DNA from: JADJPL01 sp040382095 | GTDB taxonomy: Bacteria; Bacteroidota; Bacteroidia; Chitinophagales; Saprospiraceae | Direction: 5' to 3' | Length of the DNA stretch: 64,000 nucleotides | Assembly (NCBI GenBank): GCA_040382095.1 | Contig: JBEIGB010000002.1 | Span: forward strand, 56,464 to 120,463 | In this document: positions 54,371-63,782 of the stretch, piece by piece | Numbering within the stretch: the first letter of the stretch is position 1 | Layout: every line of letters starts with the position of its first letter | Translations under genes and position numbers: made by a program | The notes under the pieces: model-generated | Seen by the model: the letters and a program-made list of their open reading frames with translations, nothing else | Told to the model about the DNA's origin: nothing | The model's database searches: none

Positions 54371-55746
54371 CCCTGGTCATCTGCGTTTGGTGCAATCTCC
54401 TGAATGCGTATGGTCTGGAGGTATTCCCGGACACCTGAGAAGGACACGGATTTTTCTTTAAAATACTGTATGGCAGAATCCACCTCCGGGTCTGAGGCAC
54501 CGAGGTGGTGTAGGATATTCATCAGGTGCATTTTCATGTGTCCTTTCTGAATACCGGTAGTGACCAGCGAACGGAGTGCGGCAAAATTCTGGGCGAGACC
54601 AGTAGCCGCGATGATTTCCATGAGCTGGGCGGCAGAGGGTTGCCCAAGGATATCGAGGGATAACTTCGCCAAAGGGTGAAGGCGCGTCAAGCCGCCAACC
54701 GTACCCAGCGAGAGGGGCAATTCCATCCAGAAACGGAAAGTGCCCGCTTCGGTAGTACAATGACTCAGGCTGCGGTAAGTGCCTGAACGCGCAGCAAAAG
54801 CATGACCGCAAGCTTCAATGGCCCGAAAATCATTACCTGTGGCCAACACAACCGCATCTACGCCGTTAAAAATCCCTTTATTGTGAGTAGTGGCGCGATA
54901 GGGGTCAATTTCTGCAATCCGCACAGCTTTTTCGAATTTTTCGGCAAAAGAAACAGCATCTATATGGTCACTGGCACCTTCCAACGCACTGACCGGGCAA
55001 TTTACTTCCACATGAACGAGACATTCCGGCGTGAAATTGGATAGAATAGCCATGATAATCTCTATATTCCCACGATCCATGGAAAAAGTGGGATGCGATC
55101 CGACGAATGTAATAAGGGTGCGGGCAAACTGCTCGAGCACTGAATTAATAAAATTAGCCCCCATGGAATCACAGGTCTCAAAACGCACCATTAACTGGTA
55201 ATAATCAGGCTCCAGTGCCTGGAAATCCAGTAATTCGATATCGAGTATGCCACCACCCCGGGCATCCATATTGGCAGTAATGGGGGCCGCGTCCCGGCGC
55301 AGGCATTCAAACAGTTCTGCTTTCGTACTTTGCAGATTTTGAGGGTCGCCGGAGTAGGTGAAGTGCACTTGTCCGAGTTTGACCGTAGAAATGACCCGGG
55401 CATGGAACCCGCCCCGGGCGGCCCAGAATTTGGCAGCACTGGAAGCAGCAGCAACAACAGAGCTCTCTTCAATAACCATAGGCACGGCATACCATCTGCT
55501 GTTGACCAGGAAGTTGGGAGCAATCCCGAAGGGGATGGGGAAATTAGCCAGGGTATTTTCACTAAGGCCGTCGAGGACGCGCTGTACGGCGGGGTCGTTG
55601 TGCCGGAACCCCTGCAAAATCTCATTTGCCTGGTATTCACCTGAAAGAAAAACCCGCTCCAGCCAGGTGATTTTTTCATCCCGCCCCATTCGGGAGAACC
55701 CTTCCACCTGGCCGACGGGAGGCATATCCGGTGCTTTATGATTCAT
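54367..55746 (-). CDS. mvaA: class II hydroxymethylglutaryl-CoA reductase
   Basis: A protein of 459 residues catalysing HMG-CoA to mevalonate with NAD(P)H. Class II catalytic residues are in place: Glu in SENTLANFP, Lys in THNKGIFNGVDAV, Asp in TGNDFRAIEACGHAFAARSG and His in KGHMKMHLMN. The name 'degradative' is historical; in this context, with IPP isomerase and a GHMP kinase, a biosynthetic role is likely. Confidence 0.95.
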   Translation of the reverse strand: MNHKAPDMPPVGQVEGFSRMGRDEKITWLERVFLSGEYQANEILQGFRHNDPAVQRVLDGLSENTLANFPIPFGIAPNFLVNSRWYAVPMVIEESSVVAAASSAAKFWAARGGFHARVISTVKLGQVHFTYSGDPQNLQSTKAELFECLRRDAAPITANMDARGGGILDIELLDFQALEPDYYQLMVRFETCDSMGANFINSVLEQFARTLITFVGSHPTFSMDRGNIEIIMAILSNFTPECLVHVEVNCPVSALEGASDHIDAVSFAEKFEKAVRIAEIDPYRATTHNKGIFNGVDAVVLATGNDFRAIEACGHAFAARSGTYRSLSHCTTEAGTFRFWMELPLSLGTVGGLTRLHPLAKLSLDILGQPSAAQLMEIIAATGLAQNFAALRSLVTTGIQKGHMKMHLMNILHHLGASDPEVDSAIQYFKEKSVSFSGVREYLQTIRIQEIAPNADDQG

Positions 55747-55922
55747 AAAGTTTTTGTTTTAGGGTATTATGTGAAAAATATTCAGGATTTCTTTCTCTAC
55801 GGGAGACTTTCTCATAAGTCGGGTTGTGCGAAGCGCCTTTCGCCCCCTTCGGTGGCAAAAATGCCTTTTTGCATAACCCCTTTACGAGACGGCGGCAAAA
55901 AAAATCCATTTCGCACCGGGAT
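55747..55922. repeat. spacer with TGGCAAAA repeat, copy 3
   Basis: The gap between HMG-CoA reductase and IPP isomerase contains CGCCCCCTTCGGTGGC then AAAAATGCCTTTTT (55841-55870), matching copies at 7463-7500 and 16943-16980. A GAGACTTTCTCATAAGT-like stretch at about 55803 recalls the left flank of the palindromes. Confidence 0.5.
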
Positions 55923-56975
55923 TCAACGTGCGCGGAGATAGGCTCTGGCGAGCTCCAGTCCTTCGATTTGCTGCCTGACATAAGTATGCAACTCGGTGTA
56001 GCACCCGCGGGCATGTGCGAGAAAACCGGAAGCCTGGCCATATACCGCAGGGAAGGATAGCGTAGAAACTGCATGGTAGCCATCCAGAAAATCTTTGATC
56101 CCACCGGAAATGATGAAGGCATGGCAGCGTTGCCGTTCGCCCAGTTCGGCACCGAGTTCGTTGACCCACCCGATCATCTCACCTGCGCTATGGCCGATAT
56201 GGGCAAGCGCTGCAAAAATCCCGGCCTTATCGGGCTGTGCGCGGAGGAGTTCGAGCCGTGCAAAATTTGTACCGCCTGCAGCGCCGAAATCAATAGCTGC
56301 GAGGGGAAGCTGCATCAGTTCACGGAGGCTTTCCCTACCCATTCCCTGTCCTACTTCTTTGACGATGACGGGAAAGCCGGCTTGTTCCAGGATCGTGCGG
56401 ATGGTCTCGATTGGTGGCCTCCGAAAACGGTCGCCTTCCGGCTGGAGCCATTCCTGAAAAGGGTTGACATGGATAATCAGCCCATCTGCCCGTAATTTCC
56501 CGATAAGCTGGTCGAGCCGCCACAATTCACCGGTATCCATCAATTGTTCGAGCTGGGCGATACCGAGATTGGCATACAGGGGGAGTCCTTCCCCGATCAG
56601 GTCCCGCACATCAAAGTCGGGCAGATAGGTATCGTTGTAAAGGAGTTGGCGGCAAGACCCCAGTCCCATACCCATACCAAATTCCCCGCAGGCCTTGGCC
56701 AGATTTTGATTGATGGTACGGGCAAGAGCGGTCCCTCCGGTCATGCTCGATACCCAAATTGGCACATGCAGGGTTTTGCCTAAAATCGGGAGCGGAGGCC
56801 AGGAACCTTTTTCCGGATGTCCTGAAAGCAGCGGCTCATAGTAAAAACGGCCGTCGAGGACCGAAGGGGGCACCTGCGACTGGAAGGCCATTTGGATATG
56901 ATCTTTTTTTCTCTCGGAGGCCGTTGGGTCTGTATTGTTGCCAGGGAACTCCGCGCTTGTATTCTTTTCCTGCAT
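55923..56975 (-). CDS. fni: type 2 isopentenyl-diphosphate delta-isomerase
   Basis: An FMN- and NAD(P)H-dependent TIM-barrel enzyme of 350 residues interconverting IPP and DMAPP. Motifs are RKKDHIQMAFQSQV (N-terminus), VSSMTGGTALA, HVNPFQEWLQPEGDR, VKEVGQGMGRES and DFGAAGGTNFA (FMN phosphate site). Adjacent HMG-CoA reductase and GYDIA kinase show use of the mevalonate pathway. Confidence 0.95.
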   Translation of the reverse strand: MQEKNTSAEFPGNNTDPTASERKKDHIQMAFQSQVPPSVLDGRFYYEPLLSGHPEKGSWPPLPILGKTLHVPIWVSSMTGGTALARTINQNLAKACGEFGMGMGLGSCRQLLYNDTYLPDFDVRDLIGEGLPLYANLGIAQLEQLMDTGELWRLDQLIGKLRADGLIIHVNPFQEWLQPEGDRFRRPPIETIRTILEQAGFPVIVKEVGQGMGRESLRELMQLPLAAIDFGAAGGTNFARLELLRAQPDKAGIFAALAHIGHSAGEMIGWVNELGAELGERQRCHAFIISGGIKDFLDGYHAVSTLSFPAVYGQASGFLAHARGCYTELHTYVRQQIEGLELARAYLRAR

Positions 56976-57408
56976 AAATTACCACATGGGTACAAAAATT
57001 CATTTTTTGCCGACGATCCCCGCAGCAGCAATCACCAGGGGCGGTGCTGGCCGGCAGTGTCGTCACGTGCATTTTAACGGCATTCAAAAAACAAAGCCCC
57101 GATAAAAAGGTTTTGGCCATATTTACCCACAGGACTTATGGGGTTGCGTAAAATATCCATTCTTTACTCCAGGCAGGGACGTTCAAGAGGCTGTCTCACA
57201 GGAAGAATTGTTGCGACAGGATCAACATGGGCTAAAAATGGCTCTTTTCCACCCACACGATGCCTTTTTTCGGTTACACAGCCCAGCTATTTTCCCTCAA
57301 AAAGCCTTTATCTGGACGAAAAAATAGTATCGTTTTTTTACCGCAATAACCTGTTGCAGTAAGTACTGCGGATATTTCCCTATATTTCGAGCAGTAAAAA
57401 ACAAGTCC
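56976..57408. other. gene-free region carrying a TTGTTGC element
   Basis: No gene is supported. Contents: a GAGGCTGTCTCACAGG motif (57187-57202), which recurs at the left end of the variable-arm palindromes, and element copy 2 (57208-57364), which ends 44 bases before the rhomboid gene. Confidence 0.6.
57208..57364. repeat. TTGTTGCGRCAGG element, copy 2 (157 bp)
   Basis: Left end TTGTTGCGACAGG (57208-57220) and right end CCTGTTGCAGTAAGT (57350-57364) are partial inverted repeats. The interior shares AATGGCTCTTTTCC, ACGATGCCTTTTT, CGGTTACA and CCTCAAAAAGCCTT with copy 1 (25289-25448) in the same order and orientation and at similar spacing. Confidence 0.75.
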
Positions 57409-58086
57409 ATGATTTTTCCTATCGGGGACGATAACATCAAGGGGGGATATTTCCCTCTGTTCAGCTATCTGATTATTTTGCTGAACGCGCTCGCGTTTGC
57501 CTGGCAATACTGGTATATTGGAGATCCCTGGGCATTCGTACAGGCCTATGGGGCCGTACCCAGTGAGATTAGCGCAGGGAGGGACTGGTACACCCTGCTC
57601 ACCAGCATTTTTTTACATGGGGGGCTGGCCCATTTCGCCGGGAATATGCTTTTCATGTGGATTTTTGCCGATAACATCGAGGCGACCATCGGGAACGGGC
57701 GCTTCCTGGGGTTTTATCTTCTGGCCGGCCTGGTGGCCCATTTCACCCACATCTTCTTCAACTTCAACAGCCCGGTACCCACCATCGGGGCGAGTGGGGC
57801 GATTTCCGGGGTTATGGGAGCATACATGGTAATGTTTCCCAAGTCGCGGATACGGATTTTGTTCCTCATCTTTCCATATTATATACCTGCAATCCTCTTC
57901 CTGGGATTTTGGATTTGTTTTCAGTTTCAGAGTGGCCTGGGCGAGTTACAGGCAGCACCCGGCGATACTGGTGGAGTAGCCTATTGGGCCCATATCGGCG
58001 GCTTTGTCTTTGGGGCATTGGGGGGGGTGTATTACAGAATGAAGGATTTCCACCGGCTACGCAAAAATAAGCGATATGATGTCTGA
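57409..58086 (+). CDS. rhomboid-family intramembrane serine protease
   Basis: A protein of 225 residues with six or so membrane spans. The catalytic Ser129 is in TIGASGAISGVMGAY, the His195 partner in GGVAYWAHIGGFVFG, and the HxxxN-like oxyanion region is GGLAHFAGNMLFMWIF. It cleaves transmembrane segments of substrate proteins; substrates are unknown. It overlaps the next gene by 11 bases. Confidence 0.93.
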   Translation: MIFPIGDDNIKGGYFPLFSYLIILLNALAFAWQYWYIGDPWAFVQAYGAVPSEISAGRDWYTLLTSIFLHGGLAHFAGNMLFMWIFADNIEATIGNGRFLGFYLLAGLVAHFTHIFFNFNSPVPTIGASGAISGVMGAYMVMFPKSRIRILFLIFPYYIPAILFLGFWICFQFQSGLGELQAAPGDTGGVAYWAHIGGFVFGALGGVYYRMKDFHRLRKNKRYDV

Positions 58087-59203
58087 AATTACCTTGGTCG
58101 GGGTAAAAGATAAGGCAGGGCTGCGCCGCTTCATCCATCTACCTGCAAAGGTCCACGCAGGCAACCCCAACTGGCTGCCGCCCATATATATGGATGAGTG
58201 GGATTTTTTTAACCCGAAAAAAAACAGTGCATTTTCGTATTGCGACACCTTGCTTTTACTCGCTTACCGCGCCGGGAAGCCCGTAGGACGGATCATGGGC
58301 ATTATCCACCATCCCTATAACGCCCGTAAAGGAGAGCGAACTGTGCGGTTTTCGCACTTTGAATGTATGGAAGACGAAGCGGCGGCCCTTGCCCTGATCG
58401 GAGCGATAGCGGACTGGGGCAGGAGCAAGGGAATGTCGGATATGGTCGGCCCTTTTGGTTTCTCGGATAAAGACCCTGAGGGTTTGATGGTCGAGGGCTA
58501 TGATACCGTACCGTTACTGGTCACCGCGACCAATCATCCCTATCTGCCCATCTTTCTGGAGCATGCCGGTTTTGAAAAAAAAACCGATTGTCTGGACTTT
58601 GTCATTGACCTGGTACATGGTATCCCGGAAGTTTTTCCCCGCATCTATGAGCGGATTTCCCGAAACCAGGCCTTCCGCCTGCTGGAATTTACAAAAACCC
58701 GGGAGCTGAAGCCCTGGATCCCGCATGTGTTCCGGTTGGTGAATGTCACCTACACGGATTTATATGGATTTCAGCCAATGGAAGAAGCCGAAATCAAAGC
58801 GCTTACAGCGCGCTACCTGCCATTGCTCAACCCCCGGTTTGTCAAGATAGCCGTGGATCAAAAGATGAATGTGGTAGGTTTTGTGGCAGGGATTCCCAAT
58901 ATGAGCCCCGGCATCCGGCGTTCGGGGGGTTACCTCTTACCGTTTGGGGTACTGCACATACTCCGTGCTGCCCGGTACTCCAGACAGCTCGATCTCATGC
59001 TGGGGGCCGTAGCCCCAGAACACCGCGGGCGGGGACTTGACGTATTGATGGGCTGGCCGCTCATTCAGAGCGCACGAAAAGCAGGGATCAGTACATTCGA
59101 AACCCATCTCGTACTGGAAAGCAATGAACGAATGCTCGCAGAATATGCGCGTTTGGGCGCCCGGCTGAACAAGCGTTTCAGGATTTACCAAAAATCCCTG
59201 TGA
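58076..59203 (+). CDS. GNAT-fold (acyl-CoA N-acyltransferase-like) protein
   Basis: A protein of 375 residues belonging to a widespread uncharacterised bacterial family starting with FIHLPAKVHAGNPNWLPPI. The body contains HPYNARKGERTVRFSHFE, MVGPFGFSDKDPEGLMVEGYD and a late GNAT-like segment LGAVAPEHRGRGLDVLMGWPLI (acetyl-CoA-binding-like RGRGxD). The acceptor is unknown. It starts inside the rhomboid gene (11-base overlap; Met2 at 58079 possible). Confidence 0.8.
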   Translation: MMSEITLVGVKDKAGLRRFIHLPAKVHAGNPNWLPPIYMDEWDFFNPKKNSAFSYCDTLLLLAYRAGKPVGRIMGIIHHPYNARKGERTVRFSHFECMEDEAAALALIGAIADWGRSKGMSDMVGPFGFSDKDPEGLMVEGYDTVPLLVTATNHPYLPIFLEHAGFEKKTDCLDFVIDLVHGIPEVFPRIYERISRNQAFRLLEFTKTRELKPWIPHVFRLVNVTYTDLYGFQPMEEAEIKALTARYLPLLNPRFVKIAVDQKMNVVGFVAGIPNMSPGIRRSGGYLLPFGVLHILRAARYSRQLDLMLGAVAPEHRGRGLDVLMGWPLIQSARKAGISTFETHLVLESNERMLAEYARLGARLNKRFRIYQKSL

Positions 59204-59206
59204 GGC

Positions 59207-60445
59207 TTACCAACTCACACCGCCGCCACCACCACCGGATCTACCCCCACCCCAGGAGCTACTGCCGCCCCAGGAACCACCGCCAGACCTGCCGCCAGAC
59301 GAGCTGCTGGCCACCAGTTTGGGCAGGATGACATCCCTTGTTTGCTGATAGTTGCAGTTTTTGCACAGGTAGGTTTCCCGACGCAGGCCCGAACTCGTAT
59401 AGGAGGCTGCACGAATAGTATCCGTTTTTGCCAGGCTGTAGGTCGAATATTTGCAAGAGGGGCATTTAGAATAATGGCTGAAGCGCTTGGAATAGCGCAG
59501 AATGAGTATATCGTCGCCCGCCTCTGTCACCCAGACATCATAATCTGCCGACCCAATTTCCTCTTCGGTGATATGGCCTTTTTCCAGGAAAGCATCTTCT
59601 TCACTCTCCGGAACAAGCTGCATCGCCGCGCCGGTAACCTTACTGAACCTCGGCTGGTAGCGCAATTGCTGAAGTTTGCGCCCGAGCCAAAGATAGACCA
59701 GGATAAACGGGAGCGGAAAGAGGATGAGGGGGATAAAATTCCTGGCGTTGCGCAGTGCATGGAATTTATCCACCAGCTCTTGTTTGGATCGAAGGATAAA
59801 AAAGGCATAACCCAGCACGAAAATGTGGGAAAAAAGGTTCAACAGCAGGTAAATATTGAGCAATAGACCTGATTTTCCCCGCTTTTTCTGCTTTTCCGGA
59901 GCGGCATATATTTCTTCGACACTTTCGGGATTTTCCAGGATGTCCTTAAAACGCGTAATAGTCGCCAGCAGCCCCTGGCCATATTGCCCCTGCTGAAAAT
60001 AGGGCACTAATGCTTCCATTCCGATTCTGTAGCATAGAATATCCGGCAGCACCCCTTCCAACCCATAGCCCGTCTCAAACTCGGTGCGACGCTGGTCCAT
60101 TACGACCAGCACGAGGAGTCCGTTATCTGTGCCGGCCTGTCCGATTTTCCAGGTGTTAAAGAGTTCCGTAGCGAATTCTTTGGGGCTTTCCTCGCCAATA
60201 GAGGGCAAGACAACTACTGCCACCTGGGCAGTCGTCGAGTCTTCCATGGCTGCGATAAGTGCATTGAGTGCCGCAACTTCCCCCTGCTTCAGATAATTTC
60301 CAGGATCGCTGACATAGCCGACCCCGGAACGCTTTGGGTCGGGAACCTGCGCAACCGTAAAAGCAGGCTTATCTTGTGCAAGGAGGGGAACGACAAGAAA
60401 AAAGCAGTATAAAAAGAAATATGCAGGGAATCGGATATTTTTCAT
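59207..60445 (-). CDS. TPM-domain (YgcG-type) membrane protein with zinc-ribbon-like Cys and Gly-rich tail
   Basis: A protein of 412 residues: signal peptide (to about 23), extracytoplasmic TPM domain (about 40-180: GNYLKQGEVAALNALIAAMEDSTTAQVAVVVL, FETGYGLEGVLPD), two membrane spans (about 198-220 and 235-255), then a cytoplasmic part with CPSCKYSTYS and CKNCNYQQTR, a four-Cys zinc-ribbon-like arrangement, and a Gly/Ser/Trp tail. TPM domains have been linked to phosphatase activity and photosystem or membrane-protein turnover. Function here unknown. Confidence 0.88.
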   Translation of the reverse strand: MKNIRFPAYFFLYCFFLVVPLLAQDKPAFTVAQVPDPKRSGVGYVSDPGNYLKQGEVAALNALIAAMEDSTTAQVAVVVLPSIGEESPKEFATELFNTWKIGQAGTDNGLLVLVVMDQRRTEFETGYGLEGVLPDILCYRIGMEALVPYFQQGQYGQGLLATITRFKDILENPESVEEIYAAPEKQKKRGKSGLLLNIYLLLNLFSHIFVLGYAFFILRSKQELVDKFHALRNARNFIPLILFPLPFILVYLWLGRKLQQLRYQPRFSKVTGAAMQLVPESEEDAFLEKGHITEEEIGSADYDVWVTEAGDDILILRYSKRFSHYSKCPSCKYSTYSLAKTDTIRAASYTSSGLRRETYLCKNCNYQQTRDVILPKLVASSSSGGRSGGGSWGGSSSWGGGRSGGGGGGVSW

Positions 60446-60913
60446 AGCTCGAATTTATAGCAATGCAGGAAAAACCATTTCTTTTGCTAAAGTAAACTGT
60501 TTTACCTGGGATTGCATATCTTTTATACGGATTTGAACCGAAAGTAAAACGGTATTTCGTCCACGGTATTACCTGGAAGTGTTAGACGGAAATGCGCTAT
60601 TTTGACAGTATTAAAATATTACTTGATGATACCAGCCGCGAAAGGACTTTGGAATAGCTGCTCCGGGGAGTCCATTGTTTTTGCAAGCAGCGGGGGCAGC
60701 CGCTATACAGGTGATTAAAAGTAAGGTTAACATGTAAAAAGGGTCCTTATCCGTTCAGAATCGCAACTGTGACGGCGGTTAATCCCGGCTGTTAACGGGC
60801 CTGCGGTACTGTGGGGCTTTTTTTACCCGTATTTCGGGGGCAAAACTATTCTATTCCGGCGTTATGTTCCTCGGCAGTACGGCCATTTAAAAAAAAGCAT
60901 TTATCTTTCGGGT
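60446..60913. other. 468-bp intergenic region, nothing recognised
   Basis: The divergent gap between the TPM gene and the LysE-type gene. No gene, clear repeat or consensus promoter pair was found; small plus-strand ORFs here look like chance. Confidence 0.4.
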
Positions 60914-61531
60914 ATGCAGTGGGTACAATATTTTATATGTGGTTGGGCACTTGCCTTTATCGGAGTAGCCATCCCTGGCCTGGTCAATATGACGGTGGCC
61001 AACCAAAGTATGCGTCATGGGTTTAAAGCGGGGCTGCTGGCTTGTACCGGGGCATCCTTCGTCATTTTCCTGCAGGCAAAAATTGCAGTGGGCTTCAGCC
61101 ATTACCTGAGTGTGCATGCCGAGGTACTGACCAACATAAAAATCGTCGCTATCCTTATTTTCCTGATTTTGAGTGCGGTCTTTTTTTATCAGGCACTGCG
61201 CCCAAAAGTACAACGCGGGAAATCAAATGCGGCCTCTCCTATGCTGCGGGGCATTGCGGCATCCGGCATGAACGTCCTCAATATTCCGTTTTACTTTACG
61301 GCGACCGCCTACCTGGAGGCGCGGGGATGGATAATCTTCAGACCTTACTCCGGATGGTGGGTAGCCCTGGGTGCAGGAGTAGGCGCTTACGCGATACTTT
61401 GGCTTTATGCATATATGGCGGGGTATCTCACCCGCCATGCACCGGCCATCAGCAGAGGGGCCAACTATTTCCTCAGCGTATTGTTCCTCTTGCTGGCTTT
61501 CGTTCAATGGATACAGTTGTATTTTGTATAA
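60914..61531 (+). CDS. LysE-family translocator
   Basis: A protein of 205 residues with about six hydrophobic spans. FIGVAIPGLVNMTVANQSMRHGFKAGLLACTGAS (14-47) matches the LysE/RhtB N-terminal repeat (PGPxxxxxxxxxxxxGxxxG). These are exporters of amino acids or similar metabolites; the substrate is unknown. Confidence 0.83.
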   Translation: MQWVQYFICGWALAFIGVAIPGLVNMTVANQSMRHGFKAGLLACTGASFVIFLQAKIAVGFSHYLSVHAEVLTNIKIVAILIFLILSAVFFYQALRPKVQRGKSNAASPMLRGIAASGMNVLNIPFYFTATAYLEARGWIIFRPYSGWWVALGAGVGAYAILWLYAYMAGYLTRHAPAISRGANYFLSVLFLLLAFVQWIQLYFV

Positions 61532-61665
61532 CAGGCTTATTATAAATGGATTAGTTTGGGATAAACAACTATTTTCCACTGCCCTGACCCAGCGCGACAG
61601 GTCCTGGCGGACACAAAGAAAGCCGTATCATTTCTTCAATTTTTTTTCGCAGATAATCATAAAGT

Positions 61666-62760
61666 ATGAAAAAAATACTCGTGGCGACAGGCGGTGGCGA
61701 CTGCCCAGGATTGAATGCCGTCATCCGGGGGATTGTAAAAGCTGCCCAAGTGGAAAAGACCTGGGAAGTCTGGGGAAGTATTGAAGCCTTTAACGGTGTT
61801 TTTGCCGACCCCCCGGAACTCATACGCCTCACTCCGAAAAAAACCGCTGGTATCCACATAAAAGGTGGCACGATGCTGAAGACGACCAATCGCAACAGTC
61901 CTCTGGCTTTCCCAGTACTTCAGCCGGATGGTTCCTGGAAAACGGTCAACCGTATCGGCGACCTCGCCAACCGGCTCCGCGACCTGGGTTTTTCCGCAGT
62001 AATCAATATTGGTGGGGACGGGAGCCAGCGCATCTCCCAGGCTCTCCTGGAGCAGGGGGTCCCCGTAATCGGCGTGCCCAAAACAATTGACAACGACCTC
62101 ATGGCCACCGATCTGACCTTTGGGTTCTCCACCGCTGTCCAGATTGCTACCGAGAGTTTTGATAAACTGGTGACCACTGCCGAGAGCCACCACCGGGTGA
62201 TGATTATGGAAGTAATGGGCAGGGATGCCGGCTGGATTGCCCTGCATACGGCAATTGCAGGAGGGGCGGAAATTTGCCTTATCCCGGAAATCCCTTTCCA
62301 TTTTGATAATATCCTGGCAAAAATTCATAAGCGCTACCGCAAAGGGAGGGGTTTTATGAACATTGTCGTAGCAGAGGGTGCCAAGCCCGAAGGAGGGGAA
62401 GTCATTGGCAGGAAGGCTAAAGATACCGGGGATTCCCATATTAAACTCGGGGGAGTGGCTAATTTTATACAAATGGAACTCGAAGCACGCAATTGCCCTG
62501 CCCAGGTACGCACCACCGTACTCGGGCATGTCCAGCGCGGCGGTGGCCCGATTGCTTTTGACAGGATACTGGCCTCGGCAATGGGGGTCAAAGCTTATGA
62601 ACTGGCACGCGATGGCGCTTTTGGGAAAATGGTTTCGTATCAGGGTAATGTAATGGGTGCAGTCCCTATCGAAGAGGTCGTCAAGGGCAGTAAACGCGTT
62701 TCGCCCGACCATTACCTCGTCCAGGTAGCCCGGTCACTCGGAATCAGTTTTGGTGACTGA
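61666..62760 (+). CDS. pfkA: 6-phosphofructokinase, mixed Gly/Lys (group III-like)
   Basis: A protein of 364 residues that phosphorylates fructose 6-phosphate. TGGGDCPGLNAVIRG is at the N-terminus. The phosphoryl-donor-determining positions read GGDGS (Gly119) and PKTIDND (Lys139, catalytic Asp142). Gly at the first site is typical of ATP enzymes and Lys at the second of pyrophosphate enzymes; the mixed form is known from group III PFKs, several of which use ATP. EVMGRDAGWIAL and TVLGHVQRGG complete the family pattern. It overlaps the convergent hydrolase gene by 27 bases. Confidence 0.92.
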   Translation: MKKILVATGGGDCPGLNAVIRGIVKAAQVEKTWEVWGSIEAFNGVFADPPELIRLTPKKTAGIHIKGGTMLKTTNRNSPLAFPVLQPDGSWKTVNRIGDLANRLRDLGFSAVINIGGDGSQRISQALLEQGVPVIGVPKTIDNDLMATDLTFGFSTAVQIATESFDKLVTTAESHHRVMIMEVMGRDAGWIALHTAIAGGAEICLIPEIPFHFDNILAKIHKRYRKGRGFMNIVVAEGAKPEGGEVIGRKAKDTGDSHIKLGGVANFIQMELEARNCPAQVRTTVLGHVQRGGGPIAFDRILASAMGVKAYELARDGAFGKMVSYQGNVMGAVPIEEVVKGSKRVSPDHYLVQVARSLGISFGD

Positions 62761-63630
62761 CGGCGTGGTATCTCCAGCATCCAGGTACTGCATAACCGCA
62801 CTGATGACGGCATCTCCCGGCAAGCTGTGCCCAAGCCCCTCAAAGCTGATGATTTCTCCGTCCTTCCAATTCCGGTGCATTTCCAGTGCCCCGGCATAAG
62901 GCGCTACGGAGTCCCCGCGGTCGTGTAGGAGCAGGCCGGGTACCCGTACTTCCCGGATAAAGCGGCTAAGGGAGAAGTCTGCCATCCTCCACCCGTATTT
63001 GCGATGAAAAGCACGCTGCATTCCTTTAAAAACCCGATCCCCCATAAACGTCATCCGCCTGAAGGTATCCATCAACAGCTCCAGTTCAGAGGGGACAGCA
63101 AGCAGGATGAGCCGTGCAACGGGCAGTTGCGGTGCCTGCTGCAACATGAATACTGCTGCCATGCCCCCGGCAGAATGGCCGATGAGCATATCCGGACGCA
63201 GGGTATCCACGATTTCCTTCAATACTTCTGCATACCGTTTTACGGTGAAAATACTGCCGCCCGAGTCACCATGAGCGGGCGCATCAACTGCATAGACTTC
63301 ATAACCCCGGTCTTGTAAAGCCCGTACCATAGGCGCCCATCGGCTGGAATTGCTTTCCCAACCGTGCGCCAGCAGGACTTTGCGCCCTTTACCCGCCCAG
63401 GCATAACAGCGGATGGAAGTTCCTTCATAAAGATAATCCCGCTGCCAGGAAACACTCGCCAGAAATGCCGGATCGTGTCGGCGGCTCTTTGCTGCCCTGG
63501 GCCTGGAGAAAAGGTCCAGGGCAATTGCACCCGCCGTAACAGGGGAAAAGAACGCTACCGCGTTGACGATACTGCCGAGAGCAGGGAGAAAGGCCCCCGC
63601 CACCAGTTTTGAAAAAAGGGAATTTGCCAT
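62734..63630 (-). CDS. alpha/beta hydrolase
   Basis: A protein of 298 residues with HGWESNSSRW (oxyanion region), nucleophile IGHSAGGMAAV, acid in LHDRGDSVAPYAG and His in GLGHSLPGD. A hydrophobic N-terminus (LVAGAFLPALGSIV...) may anchor it. Met at 63630 is preferred because DNA between it and the longest start (63702) is A/T-rich and unlike coding sequence. Its 3' end overlaps that of pfkA by 27 bases. Confidence 0.85.
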   Translation of the reverse strand: MANSLFSKLVAGAFLPALGSIVNAVAFFSPVTAGAIALDLFSRPRAAKSRRHDPAFLASVSWQRDYLYEGTSIRCYAWAGKGRKVLLAHGWESNSSRWAPMVRALQDRGYEVYAVDAPAHGDSGGSIFTVKRYAEVLKEIVDTLRPDMLIGHSAGGMAAVFMLQQAPQLPVARLILLAVPSELELLMDTFRRMTFMGDRVFKGMQRAFHRKYGWRMADFSLSRFIREVRVPGLLLHDRGDSVAPYAGALEMHRNWKDGEIISFEGLGHSLPGDAVISAVMQYLDAGDTTPSVTKTDSE

Positions 63631-63782
63631 CAAATAAAGGTTTTCATCCGCCAAAAAACCTAAATTTTTCACATAACTAAATCTTTCGTCTATTTTTTTC
63701 AAATTGATTAAAAAAAAACATTGACGTGGTATTTTTACCCGCCTTAACCGATAGGTTTACTATCACCGATTACGTTTGATTT

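Noticed and set aside
61657..62712. 351-codon minus-strand ORF covering almost all of pfkA
   Set aside because: Complete antisense overlap with a well-conserved kinase; no domain and no independent promoter seen.
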